Below, piece by piece: positions 16,299-50,462 of a stretch of DNA of 64,000 bases; within the stretch, counting starts at the first letter, position 1; each line of letters begins with the position of its first letter. Origin of the DNA: Bugula neritina (taxonomy: Eukaryota > Bryozoa > Gymnolaemata > Cheilostomatida > Bugulidae); NCBI GenBank assembly GCA_964035545.1, contig OZ037767.1:32332628-32396627 (forward strand), given 5' to 3'. Under the pieces are notes generated by a model. The model saw only the letters and a list, made by a program, of their open reading frames with translations. It had not been told where the DNA came from and searched no databases. The translations under genes and the position numbers were made by a program.

Positions 16299-19200
16299 CT
16301 TGTTTCAGCACACCCCAGCTTGTCACCAAACAGGTGTAAAATAGAATGTATAATTTGAACTGATGCCAAGTTGGCAGCAAATTCAACAATTGCTACACTT
16401 TCTGGTGACTTTCAAAAGAATTCAATAAATTTGAACTTTGCTACGGAATTGAAAAAATGGGAGAGATATAGGATTACAAGTAATCATTGCACAATATTGA
16501 GGTAATGAAAATTCACTCCACTCTTTCTATTCTACACTAAATGCTCACAATATTTCACTGTAGAATATTGTTTAGCATTCACTGGCTACTCAGAGCTCTC
16601 CCCATGGGGATTCAAAAGAGCAGTTTATCACAGTGGTCTATTGTACACCATCCAGTATATATACAAGTATATATACAAGTACACAAGTATATATACAAGT
16701 ACACAAGTATATATACAAGTACACAAGTATATATACAAGTACACAAGTTATACACAAGTTATACACAAGTTATATACAAGTATATATACAAGTTTATACA
16801 AGGATACATTTTATTAGGTAAACTTGTTAACAATAATTATTATAATAGGAAAAATAGAGGATAGATATGGCAATGTAATGTATATTACCACAATTATTAT
16901 CTGTAATAACAAAATTAAATAAATAATAATATAATATATTAACATAATCATTATATATAATAATACAAAGAAAAGTTACAATAATATAATATAATGATAA
17001 TACAAATAATATAATATAATAATACAAATAATGTAATATAATAACATAATAAAACAAAATGTGATAACATTGTGAGACACCTACTGTAAGAGATACCTAC
17101 TGTAAGAGATACCTACTGTAAGAGATACCTACTGTAAGAGATACCTACTGTAAGAGATACCTACTGTAAGAGCTACCTACTGTGAGAGATACCTACTGTA
17201 AGAGATACCTACTGTAAGAGATACCTACTGTGAGAGATACCTACTGTAAGAGATACCTACTGTAAGAGACACCTACTGTAAGAGACACCTACTGTAAGAG
17301 ATACCTACTGTAAGAGATACCTACTGTAAGAGATACCTACTGTAAGAGATACCTACTGTAAGAGATACCTACTGTAAGAGATACCTACTGTAAGAGATAC
17401 CTACTGTAAGAGATACCTACTGTAAGAGATACCTACTGTGAGAGATACCTACTGTGAGAGATACCTACTGTAAGAGATACCTACTGTAAGAGATACTTAC
17501 TGTAAGAGACACCTACTGTAAGAGACACCTACTGTAAGAGCTACCTACTGTAAGAGCTACCTACTGTAAGAGATACCTACTGTAAGAGACACCTACTGTA
17601 AGAGATACCTACTGTGAGAGATACCTACTGTAAGAGATACCTACTGTAAGAGCTACCTACTGTAAGAGATACCTACTGTAAGAGATACCTACTGTAAGAG
17701 ACACCTACTGTAAGAGATACCTACTGTAAGAGATACCTACTGTAAGAGATACCTACTGTGAGAGATACCTACTGTGAGAGATACCTACTGTAAGAGATAC
17801 CTACTGTAAGAGATACTTACTGTAAGAGACACCTACTGTAAGAGATACCTACTGTAAGAGCTACCTACTGTAAGAGCTACCTACTGTAAGAGATACCTAC
17901 TGTAAGAGACACCTACTGTAAGAGATACCTACTGTGAGAGATACCTACTGTGAGAGATACCTACTGTAAGAGATACCTACTGTAAGAGATACCTACTGTG
18001 AGAGATACCTACTGTAAGAGATACCTACTGTAAGAGATACCTACTGTAAGAGATACCTACTGTAAGAGATACCTACTGTAAGAGATACCTACTGTAAGAG
18101 CTACCTACTGTAAGAGATACCTACTGTAAGAGCTACCCAGTGTGTACAAGTGATGACGCTATAGAACCAACGATGAGGCTAATGAACAACAAGTACAGCT
18201 TTCATACGTTTATACAGCTACTTTGCAGTGAAGCATTGAAAAGCTACAACATAATACAACTGTTGGATAGGGGGATATGCTCAATACCCAACCTGAAGTG
18301 ATGAGGCAAAACTTAGCACCCAGACTAAACACACATCTAGCAATGTATTGGTGTAAATTTCCTATGAGAGAAAAAAGAGAAAACTGATATCTCATCACTT
18401 GAATTTGTGAGTTGAATTGTGCAATAACAAACAGGAATAGTTGCTGCTGCATAGAACACTATTTCTAAAGGAGTAACTCAATGAAATCACAAGAATAACA
18501 AAATGCCATTTCAATCAATACAACTGGCAGAGTGGAGTTTTATAAACCACTTGAAAATAAAGACTCTTACTTTGTCTAAATACCTGCAAATAGTGTGCAG
18601 CTGAAAAGACTTGCCTATGAGTAAAAGGGTTGACGTATGTTTATTGATGAATATATTGCCTACAGCTAAACTATGACCAAGTAATACGTTACAGTATATT
18701 ATAGTAATACGTTACAGTATATTATAGTAATACGTTACAGTATATTATAGTAATACGTTACAGTATATTATAGTAATACGTTACAGTATATTATAGTAAT
18801 ACATTACAGTATATTATAGTAATACGTTACAGTATATTATAGTAATACGTTACAGTATATTATAGTAATACGTTACAGTATATTATAGTAATACGTTACA
18901 GTATATTATAGTAATACATTACAGTATATTATAGTAATACGTTACAGTATATTATAGTAATACGTTACAGTATATTATAGTAATACATTACAGTATATTA
19001 TAGTAATACATTACAGTATATTAGAGTAATACATTACAGTATATTATAGTAATATGTTACAGTATATTATAGCTATACGATACAGTATATTATAGCTATA
19101 CATGATTACAATATTAAGTATATATAAATAGTAAGGAAGTTACTAACCAGGACAGGGGTTAAGTTGAGATGATGGTTTGGTCATACTCCCTCCTATGAAG

Positions 19201-19683
19201 TCAACACTACTACATGCTCAACTCAAATGTCAACTCTAGTATTTCCCTCCATTACATATTCCATTTTTGTTATACAAAGAGAAAGGGTGGCCCTTTGCAC
19301 TACCTTACTACCTTGAGACCAGCAATAAAACTCAAGCTATTTTGTGAGCAAATCTGATTATGTCAATATATGATAAAATGTTATTTCATTGTTGGGTTTG
19401 GGTGGAAGTTCAGAAGCATATTGGCTAGGGAGATAATATTCCAATTAACTAAATTCAACACATGTGAATACAGTACAACATGTGAATACAGTACAACATG
19501 TGGTTGACTAAGTTCATGGTAAAAGGAAAGGGAGGACAACTCAACAAAGAGAAACTGAAAACAAACCAACGCATAATAATTACCTCCAATGCATGAAGGG
19601 TCTTGTTTCATGTTGGAGGATCGTGTTGCAGATCTCACTTTATCCTTGCAATATGAAGCAAACTGCAGTAAAGGAGGAAACAT
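16299..19683 (-). CDS. Tentative 5' exons of the GPCR gene
   Basis: Candidate minus-strand exons: 19662-19584 (or from an in-frame ATG at 19683), 19192-19148 and 16401-16299, each flanked by AG and GT, with phases 0/1, 1/1 and 1/2 that chain together. Peptides include FASYCKDKV, NPCP and VEFAANLASVQIIHSILHLF. A further possible exon is 15408-15353. The phase at 16299 (2) does not connect to the exon at 15196 (phase 0), so at least one exon is missing or one of these belongs elsewhere. No convincing signal peptide was found. Confidence 0.35.
16651..16803. repeat. TATATACAAGTACACAAG minisatellite
   Basis: About eight degenerate copies. Confidence 0.9.
17073..18138. repeat. 16-bp x ~66 minisatellite with 320-bp higher-order unit
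   Basis: Unit TACCTACTGTAAGAGA. The rare variant AGATACTTAC recurs at 17491 and 17811, 320 bp (20 units) apart, in matching variant context. Confidence 0.95.
18682..19105. repeat. 23-bp minisatellite
   Basis: About 18 copies of a unit containing TAATACGTTACAGTATAT. Confidence 0.93.
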
Positions 19684-19689
19684 TAAACT

Positions 19690-20479
19690 AATAATGACAC
19701 AGAGTAACAGTTGAAAAAACTACTATTTTAAAAATTGCTAATAACAAGCACAAAGTGTCTTGCTAAAAAGAGTTCTGTAAAATAGTTTAGATTTAATCTG
19801 CTCTCAAAATAAATTCTGGTTTTTTGAAGAAGCAGTGAAGTTCTACTACCAGGCGGTAGGCGGAGTGATTTATTTAACTAATGGAAATAAGCCAATAGAT
19901 TTTACACAGGGAAAAAAAACAAAATATTTACAGAAAACGCGTTACCTTGTGTTGAAATAACATTGAAGAATATTAGCTTTTACTGATAGTTTTTATACAC
20001 ACATACTAGAAAAATTATGACGTTTTTTTACAAGATTAACTTATACAATATAATTTTTAGATAAAATATGTTTAGTGTTGTTAGCATTTTACTTGAATCA
20101 TTTCATTGATAGTGTTAAACTTTATTAAGGAGTTGTATTCTCTTTACGTAAACAAATATTGAAAAGTGGTGATGAGGTTGCGCGGTAAAATGTTCATGTG
20201 TTTGAAACAAATTTACTGCATTTTCTTATCTAATCGTTAGTTAACATATCCCTACTAGTTTCAAATAAAAGTTAAAAACAATATGTAAATAAAACATTCT
20301 TATTCGCAAAAACTATTCAAACTGAAGTTGGAAACCTCATCCTATTGAGTGCGTACTCTCGCGGAATAATACAATGGCGTAAATGTCGAAGTGATCGCTC
20401 AAAAATGATACAAGGTGTAAAATTTTGGCAATTCTATCATGAAAGAATAACCCAGTGTCGTTTATTTTGTATTAAGTAG
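19690..20479. promoter_or_regulatory. Likely divergent promoter region between GPCR and BRWD
   Basis: Unique, repeat-free sequence upstream of the BRWD start, in contrast to the introns on either side. No TATA box stands out. The first exon of the GPCR gene was not identified here. Confidence 0.3.
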
Positions 20480-42512
<22,033 letters not shown>

Positions 42513-42589
42513 ATTCACTTTTACTGAACATCAGACGTTGGCTTAGATGTTCTGTTTTTAGTTGCATGTCAGTGATTTGTTACCAAGAG

Positions 42590-43035
42590 TACTCACTCAC
42601 AGTTAATATGACTTGTTACCAAGAGTGAGTACTAACTCACAGTTAATATGACTTGTTACCAAGAGTACTAACTCACAGTTAATATGACTTGTTACCAAGA
42701 GTACTAACTCATAGTTAATATGACTTGTTACCAAGAGTGAGTACTAACTCATAGTTAATATGACTTGTTACCAAGAGTGAGTACTCACTCATAGTTAATA
42801 TGACTTGTTACCAAGAGTACTAGCTCATAGTTAATATGACTTGTTACCAAGAGTGAGTACTAGCTCATAGTTAATATGACTTGTTACCAAGAGTGAGTAC
42901 TAGCTCATAGTTAATATGACTTGTTACCAAGAGTGAGTACTAGCTCATAGTTAATATGACTTGTTACCAAGAGTACTAGCTCATAGTTAACATGACTTGT
43001 TACCAAGAGTACTAGCTCATAGTTAATATGACTTG
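42590..43035. repeat. BRWD 3' untranslated minisatellite
   Basis: About 11 copies of ATGACTTGTTACCAAGAGT plus GAGTACTAGCTCATAGTTAA after the BRWD stop. Confidence 0.93.
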
Positions 43036-43885
43036 GCAATTCTTCGCTTGATACAAGACCAATATTGTAAATGTACCAACTCAAATTTTAACTGTTAACA
43101 CTATTTAATCTTTTGTTCATAATTGCTGTTGCAGCTTTTTTTTAATATCATTTCTTATTATTATGGATGTTTGTTACAATGCTTCTAATGAGTTGTTTCT
43201 CTCAACAATGAATATCTGGTTGATGCTGCTAGCCCATTTCATTAGAAAGCTTCTACTCTACTGACCCTAACATAAGCATAAGGGCTGATTCAAGGTGAAG
43301 GTCATACTGCATAATCTTTTTAGAGTAAGTCGAATATTCAGTCAACTGTTGGACTACTACAGTAAAGGTTAGTAACTGGAAGATGTATTTATTTGCATAA
43401 GCACTTCAGCAAAGATATCTTGCATAAATTTGATAAGAGAGGATGTAATTACATGATGGGTCTTGAAGTCAATGCGCTTATTAAACAAGTTGGTTATGAA
43501 GTAGAGCCATGCAATTCACTACAATTATTTTATTGGAATTTTTATTGGTTTTCATATTTTTAAGCTAAACAGAAAAATTAGGAAAAAAATCGAAAATAAA
43601 TAAAGATTTATTTGAGCGAAAAATGGCAAGCAAAAATTAAGTAACAAAAACTGGAAATTGCCTATAATTGAGAGATCTTTATGCTAGTAACTTAAGCACA
43701 TCAATTATAAATAACAAACAAAAAACAGTAACATTGTTCATTTACTGCATTCATTAAAGACATGCATAGTTGGTTTAAAAGCTAAGAATTGAAATAAAAT
43801 AAAGATAACTTGAAAGTTGAAGTTAAATAGATTGTCTATATTGCATACTAGAAAGCTGCACGTTTGGTCAATAAGAAATAGAACT
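43036..43885. other. Convergent intergenic region
   Basis: Unique AT-rich sequence between the BRWD and desaturase 3' ends. Apart from the paired poly(A) signals I see nothing in it. Confidence 0.6.
43595..43612. terminator. Back-to-back poly(A) signals between BRWD and the desaturase
   Basis: AATAAA on the plus strand (43595-43600) and AATAAA on the minus strand (plus TTTATT, 43607-43612) lie six bases apart, between the two convergent genes. They are about 1.08 kb after the BRWD stop and 0.27 kb after the desaturase stop. Function is inferred from sequence only. Confidence 0.5.
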
Positions 43886-45352
43886 TTAGCCAATAGCGTT
43901 TAGACCTTCAAATATGAGCGTATCCTTGAAGGGTACAAGTTTACCTTTAGCTGCTTCTTTGGCTATATCTCTCATGTGTTTCAAAGTTAATATGTTGGCA
44001 TACAGAAAAGAGAAATGCTTATATTGAACATGGCGGTACTTATTGACTATTTCCTGGACTTTGTGACGAAGAGAACGGAGACGGTGCCGAGGTAGTCTGG
44101 GGTAGAGATGATGGATGACTTGATACTGGAGGCCACCGTGGAACCAGTCCATATACCTCGAGCAGTCCACGTCTAAAGTAGTCCGCAGTTGATACTCAAA
44201 ATAACTTTCACCATCTTTCTGATACTGCACTTCGTCAAACGTCTCCATAATGAAATGACTAAGACAGATTTGAACATGGATGATGCCGACAGTGGCATTG
44301 GCTATATACCAGAAGATCAGTCTGCTGGACCATGTGGGACACAAGTATACGAGATAACCCCACCATGAGTAAAACACAAGTAGGTTAGACAACTCCAACA
44401 CTTTCAACACTCCCTTGCACTTAGCATGAGTTAGAGCGAATATAAGGGACTGGGCGTGCAGATTGACTCTAGCTATGGTCATTATAGGGAAATACAACAC
44501 ATGCTGATAGCAAACAAGAAATCTAGAGATTTGATTAAACGGCATGAAGGCATCCCAATAGCTGGAAAATATCCCCGCACCTTTGCCGGTAACATATTTA
44601 AACATTTTGTTGGAAATAGCAAACACTGGTAGGTGCTGTATATCCGGGTCATGTGACACAACGTTGGTGGTGACGTGATGCGTCTCGTGGGAGTGTTTCC
44701 ACCACGAAATTGATAAACCAGTGAAGGCGTTTCCGACGAGATTACCAAACAGGCGGTGCTTCCAGGAGCCTTTGCTAAACACACTGCTGTGTCCGATGTC
44801 GTGGCCAATGAAATTTGACTGCTGCCAAAATAGTCCAATGAGAAATGAACTGAGGTAGAGAGTATACTTTGGTGGTTTGCCCTCATCAACTGAGAGGCTG
44901 TCGAAGAACAGATACAGGGCAGCTGAGAACATGAGCAGAGCATATAAAGTCTTCTTAATGAAATACATGGTGTCTGGAATGTACCAACCATTTTCCTCTA
45001 GCCATTGCCCCAGTTGGCGGAACTCTTTGGTGATAGCAGCACTGGAGTCACTGCTACTACTACAGCCTTCAAGATCTCCAATGTACCAGCTCTCAATCTT
45101 CTTGCGCCACACTTCCGGTTTGTGGAACTGATTAATTAAATCCGTGGCGTCTCTGCCACCCACATTGGTTATTGCAGCCTCCCCTCCTGGGTGGTACTTT
45201 ACCCAGCGAGTAACATCATACACACCGTTATTCACTGCAATCCAGATGGAAGGAAGGGAAGAATGCTGCTTCAGTTCATCTCGAGTTATTAGCCGACGTC
45301 CAGGTGACCTGTGACCTCCATTTTCATCAGCACTTTGCACCATCTTCTCCAT
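43886..45352 (-). CDS. Cytochrome b5-fusion front-end desaturase
   Basis: 488-residue ER membrane enzyme that inserts a double bond into an acyl or sphingoid chain using electrons from its own cytochrome b5 domain. The N-terminal b5 domain carries the haem motif HPGG (residues 54-57). The three di-iron His boxes are HDIGH (184-188), HETHH (222-226) and QVIHH (411-415). The Gln in box 3 marks front-end desaturases. The motif HDPDIQHLPVFAIS resembles sphingolipid delta-8 desaturases, so delta-8 sphingolipid activity is as plausible as delta-5/6 fatty-acyl activity. The coding region is a single exon. The reading frame stays open upstream to 45604, but a TTCCACAG acceptor at 45506-45508 suggests that stretch is 5' leader plus intron, so the start at 45352 (MEKMVQ) was chosen. 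A run of 15 G lies in the leader. Confidence 0.93.
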   Translation of the reverse strand: MEKMVQSADENGGHRSPGRRLITRDELKQHSSLPSIWIAVNNGVYDVTRWVKYHPGGEAAITNVGGRDATDLINQFHKPEVWRKKIESWYIGDLEGCSSSSDSSAAITKEFRQLGQWLEENGWYIPDTMYFIKKTLYALLMFSAALYLFFDSLSVDEGKPPKYTLYLSSFLIGLFWQQSNFIGHDIGHSSVFSKGSWKHRLFGNLVGNAFTGLSISWWKHSHETHHVTTNVVSHDPDIQHLPVFAISNKMFKYVTGKGAGIFSSYWDAFMPFNQISRFLVCYQHVLYFPIMTIARVNLHAQSLIFALTHAKCKGVLKVLELSNLLVFYSWWGYLVYLCPTWSSRLIFWYIANATVGIIHVQICLSHFIMETFDEVQYQKDGESYFEYQLRTTLDVDCSRYMDWFHGGLQYQVIHHLYPRLPRHRLRSLRHKVQEIVNKYRHVQYKHFSFLYANILTLKHMRDIAKEAAKGKLVPFKDTLIFEGLNAIG

Positions 45353-48300
45353 GTCAAGAGTAACGCTGAGATGTTTAGGCTGTCTGTCTGTTTGTCTGTA
45401 GAGACTCTGGTGAGACGGGGGGGGGGGGGGGTGTTGGTGAGAGAGATACGGGATGGTGGTAGGTTTACAACTGTGCTGACATGTTGCTATTCTGGCTCTC
45501 AGTTGCTGTGGAATAAATAAAACATTGATTGTTACTTCAAGACTGCAACGGGTGCGAAATGTTGAAAGTTCCAGTATAAAATGAGTTTGATTGTTCATTA
45601 GCAAACGAAATGTCTTAAAAAAGGTTTAAATATGAGAAGACTTTCATAGTATTCATGTATGTATGTAGTTTATTATACTGAATCCCTCAAGAAGCATGGA
45701 GAAGGTAACAGAATAGGTCAAACTAATCATCAGGCCATACAACAGCTGATCATACAATGAATTGTTTGCATGTGCAAACTTTGCTGATTGGGTAAGCAGT
45801 ACTTCGTTAACATAGGGATTTATATCACGAGTAGTAAAGTCTATTATTACATTAGATATAGTGCAATATATTAGTTAGTCCTGGGGGGGTATAAGTTGAT
45901 TATTGGACACGAGTGGTTTAGTATCAGCTGTAGTGTAGCTGATGGGCAGAGTAAAGATATTGACCAGAGCAGTAACTACATTAACTAGCAGTATACAGTC
46001 TACAGGGATTTGGCCACAAGTGTTAGCAATGTCACAGCTGAGGGCAGAATCTAAGTAACAAATGTCCCCCAAGCTCCCCTATAATGTAGACTTATAACAT
46101 ACAATTAGCTCTAATTGTAGCTTACACACACGCACGCGCACACACCATGATAGATGATAGAAAAAGGTTACAATTCAGTCAATTAGGTTAGACAACAAGT
46201 TGGAAAGCAAGTCCTATCAGTGCTAGCTTCTATAGGGCGATAAGATTTGAGGGAGTGATGCGCGCGCCGTAGTTAGTATAGTAGAGCTCATGGTGCGATG
46301 CATCAGCTGATCTCTTTCTATATATAACGTACGTCAAGTCATTATCAGGTGATGTTTTACAATCTAACGAGCACGTTGCCCTTAGTCATGCACGCATGTC
46401 GTGTTATAGGGGCTGGTAGCATTTCCATAATTTGTAGTCTCACATGGCATGGCTTGACAAGAGAAACATTAGCAGTTCGTCTAAGCCTTAGAAATTTCAA
46501 CAGCTAATCTATCAACTAGCACATGGTAACACTCATACTACAGATCACCTATGCTGAAAGTTTACTTTTTAATTTAAGTTTCTAGTTATTGGATTAGACT
46601 TTAGAGTTTAAAGCATGAAGCTCAGCAAAACTATCTCCTATTGCACACAAGTAACATGCCTTGATGCAAGTATGTAAACACTACCTATCACAACAGCCAA
46701 CAGCAATTTTTGCCTCATTGAAAAAGCAGAACAGTTCAAAGTTTTCTTTAACAGCACGGCTACATAAATCAATATTTACTGCCTTTCCATGCATGGAGCC
46801 AAGGCTACTTATCCAGTCAAAGCTCCTTTCAATGGTGAAAATCAATGATGTAATTGGATACAGATGTATGTAAAGGCATTAGTTATGGCTAAAGACAACA
46901 GTCTGGTATACAATTAATTAATACAGAGAACTTTTTTTCTCTTCCCTGAACAGGGTGGGTGCAGAATTGCAAATTTTTCACAAAGCAACATGTTGTAGAA
47001 CTTCATAGCAATTTTTGAATTTTTAGTCTATCACTAAAACTTTATTGCTAGACTACAAAAATAGTTCAGGCTTCGCCTAGTAACTGCAAATTACTAAGTG
47101 ACTGTGAGTGTTGCTTCGAATTTTTGAGGAAGGTGCCGTAATGGTAAAGTGAGAAAAGCTTGTGTTCTAGATAAAAAATGTTGCAAAAAAGTTACGTTGG
47201 TGCAAAATATTCAACCAGCGCCCCAAAACCAAAATGATAAAAAGAAATTTATAAAACTTGGGCTTTCTCCATTACTGTTCCTAAGTGAAATTTTTGAAGG
47301 ATAATATTAATTCTCTTCCCATCGTTTTATCATTAGTTTGGTTATAGTTGAACAATTACAGTCAATGCTCAAAAAAACTAACAACATTTAAATCTTAACC
47401 TACCCTATTTGAAACCAACAAGTGAAAGAGATGACTAAACTCTCAAGTCTTGAAATTAATCAACTCATTCAACTAATAGTAATACTACTTACTAGTATAT
47501 TTATTTATTATTTATAAATTATAAGTCAAAATGATATTATTCCGCAGTCGTCTTATGATGATGAAAATATAGCCATAGTTTTATTATAATCAATAATTAA
47601 ACAAATATGAATATAACTCTAACTGCAAATCACTATGACTATCAGATTCAGTGTGAACATCATAAAGTGAAATCACCGTGATCATCATTTTAATTTTAGT
47701 TTTAAACTTGGTAAAACTAACAGTAACTCAACCCAGTTCAGTAACTGTAAGTAAGTTAGACTTAGTTGATACAATCGCGCTAGTAGTAGTACTAGCCCTA
47801 GGACTACGTCTACTACTGCTGCTACGACTACTAGTACTAGTACTACTAGTACTACTACCAGTAGTAGTACTACTAGTACCACTAGTAGTAATACTACTAC
47901 TAGTACCACTACCAGTAGTAGTACTAGTAACACTAGTAGTAGTAGTAGTAATACTTATAGTTATACTACTAGTATTAGTTTCAGTTTGTTTTATTTTTAA
48001 CTTTGTAATTACTGTTACTATTAGTATTAGTATTACTATTAGTATTACTATTACTATTAGATCTACTTCTATATTAAGATATATTTACATAAACTGTCAG
48101 TGTCCAAGTCTACAGTCAAAGTTTTCCTTTAGTTTTTTTATTACTGTTTTAGAGTTACTGTTTGTCTTAATAATGATAGTCATATTAATACTCATACTGT
48201 AAGTGTAAGTGTAACACTAACACTAACACAGTAAGTGTAACAGCTGGACGCTAGCGTAAACGATAACTAAAAATAAAGTAAGTTAGTTAGCTTTGGGATT

Positions 48301-48370
48301 TTAATTTTACCGAATAGAAGGTTCAGTTCAATTTTCCTTCTGTGGTTATTTGTGTGTTAATTTTACTCAC
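45353..48370 (-). other. Desaturase leader and probable 5' intron
   Basis: Holds a 15-G tract (45417-45431), a leader acceptor at 45506-45508, unique sequence, and an imperfect CTA/GTA trinucleotide region near 47790-48075. No protein-coding exon seen. Confidence 0.4.
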
Positions 48371-48600
48371 CGAGTAATGGGAAGCTTTGTCTAATCTGAT
48401 GAAATACTCGATTAAGGTTACTTGGTCTTGTACGCCTGTTCTCCACAGGTTGAGCGATGAACACTATTGTAAAAAATGAATGAACGTGCGCGAAAGAAGC
48501 TGCGTGCCTGAAGTGTGATTTCCATAGCGATGTAGAGTCACGTGATTCACCGGCTTTCCCTGTATCGACCTGAAACATGTGCTCAAATCCGTCGTTTTTC
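48371..48600 (-). other. Candidate 5' untranslated exon/promoter of the desaturase gene
   Basis: On the minus strand an ACTCG|GTGAGTAAAA donor ends at 48371. It would splice to the leader acceptor at 45505 across a 2.9-kb intron. The E-box GTCACGTGAT lies just upstream at about 48537-48546. No transcript evidence is available, and the exon could belong to an unseen gene. Confidence 0.35.
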
Positions 48601-50462
48601 CATGATAGTGTCAGATCGGTCTTACAGGATTGTTAGGCTTGAAATTACGCAGCAAATAGCTAATGAAAGCAAGTTTTACTAGCCATTTAAATTCAATTTA
48701 AATGCTCTCACTTTTTGTACTTTCTACCGTCTATAATTTTTTATAATTGAGTTTTCTCAATCATAGTACTGAAAGTCAAAGTTTTGGCGTCTGAAAATGT
48801 GGCTATCGTAATTATTAAGTAATTTGCTTAGTAATTACCAATAAGTTATCATTTTTATTAGCGGACAACATTTTAGCGAGCAGTCATTTTTCTACTTCTC
48901 GGATCGATCTTTTGTCTTTCCATAGATCGATCCATGGAAAGCCGTTGAAGCACCTCCAAATTTGGAGTGCGGCAATTTGGTGTTCTAAAGTTTGGGAACC
49001 TAACTCCAAACTTGATCACCTTGAAATACGGGGCTCGCTCACCCCTAACTTGAATCTGCTTGCTTATACAGCAATTTTACTCATAGGGGCGCCATTGTGC
49101 TGCATATTGCGGAGCGTGACTTAATGTACGATATACTTTCTGGTTATAGTGAATGGTTTTGTAACTAATTGAATTTTATTCAACAATAGTCACAACATTT
49201 TAAAAATATTGTTGACAATATATGTATATTACAATCTTTATTGTTATAATATACTATATCTTTTTTGCAACTTTTCTTAGAAAATCAATTGAACATTATA
49301 GTTTTAACATGGCTTCTGGGTTACAGAATTTGATTCACTACTCCATCTGAAAGAATCAGTTACAAGTATCTCCCACAGACCTTCAGTTGCTATACATTAT
49401 ACAGTTGAAACCCAGCTTAGATAAAAGAAATCAACTATAATTTCTTCAACAATGCAATATTGCAAAGTTTTTTAAAATAAAAATGAGTATAGGCTATTTC
49501 TAACAATTTTAGTATCCAAAATCCATAATTTTGATAATTTTACATATATAGTTCATAAACATCTCTGATACAAATGATAAAACTATTTAACACCGAGTGT
49601 AGACTTTATCATATTGATTGTAACAAAAATTTACCTTTAAGCTTATATCTCACTTACACAACACCAAACAATTCCATTGCTATCGCTATAATTACTATTG
49701 AATTTAATATTCTTACATTAATAACATGTAAAAATATTTTGTTTTATGATGGAGCTAAACTCAAACCTGAAATGGAATTTTCTTTTTAAATATGATAGTA
49801 TATACTAACTATATACATATACACTGCATAGATTTAAATATTTATTTTAGTTTTTTATATAGAAAAAGTTCAAAACGACTATAATATAATGTCTAATGAA
49901 AAAAATACCACCGATTTGTTCTTTCTACTTACATTAATTTTTAGTTTAAGAATTTTTCTATAAGTGAAGGATGTCTTCAAGGTGAAGGACATCTTTAAGG
50001 TGACAGTCTAGGACTACTCTAGTGTGTTAACTAAATGTGGATAAGCACAGTGAAACATTTGCAATAGGACTCTCATCTCTACAGACTAGTTGGAATACTT
50101 TCTTTACACACAGTGAGAACAAGGTAACACAGCAAGAATAAGGTAACACAGCAAGAAAAGAGTCACACAGCAAGAATAAGGTGACACAGTCACACAGCAA
50201 GAATAAGGTGACACAGCAAGAAAAAGGTAACACAGTAAGAAAAGAGTCACACAGCAAGAAAAAGGTGACGTACAGCAAGAATAAGGTGACACAGTCACAC
50301 AGCAAGAATAAGGTGACACAGCAAGAATAAGGTGAAGAATAAAATTATGTTACACTTAGATACCTTTTACAGCATGAGTCAATGCAATTATTTTGTTTAG
50401 AAGTCTTTATATTTGAAACATTTCATTCAAAGTACATTTTACCAAAAATAAAATATATTTAT
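48601..50462. other. Intergenic region
   Basis: AT-rich unique sequence. A 19-20-bp CACAGCAAGAATAAGGTGA array lies at 50105-50340. No gene recognised. Confidence 0.5.

Noticed and set aside
17073-18138. CRISPR-like regular repeat
   Set aside because: Units are head-to-tail with no unique spacers, no cas genes, and a eukaryotic gene context.
18210-18452. 80-codon minus open frame
   Set aside because: No splice context in phase with the GPCR chain and no recognisable motif.
44482-44991. 169-codon minus open frame inside the desaturase
   Set aside because: Out-of-frame shadow of the desaturase gene, which has all catalytic boxes in its own frame.
45353-45604. 84-residue N-terminal extension of the desaturase
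   Set aside because: A splice acceptor and a 15-G tract lie in it, and the b5 domain starts normally from the Met at 45352.
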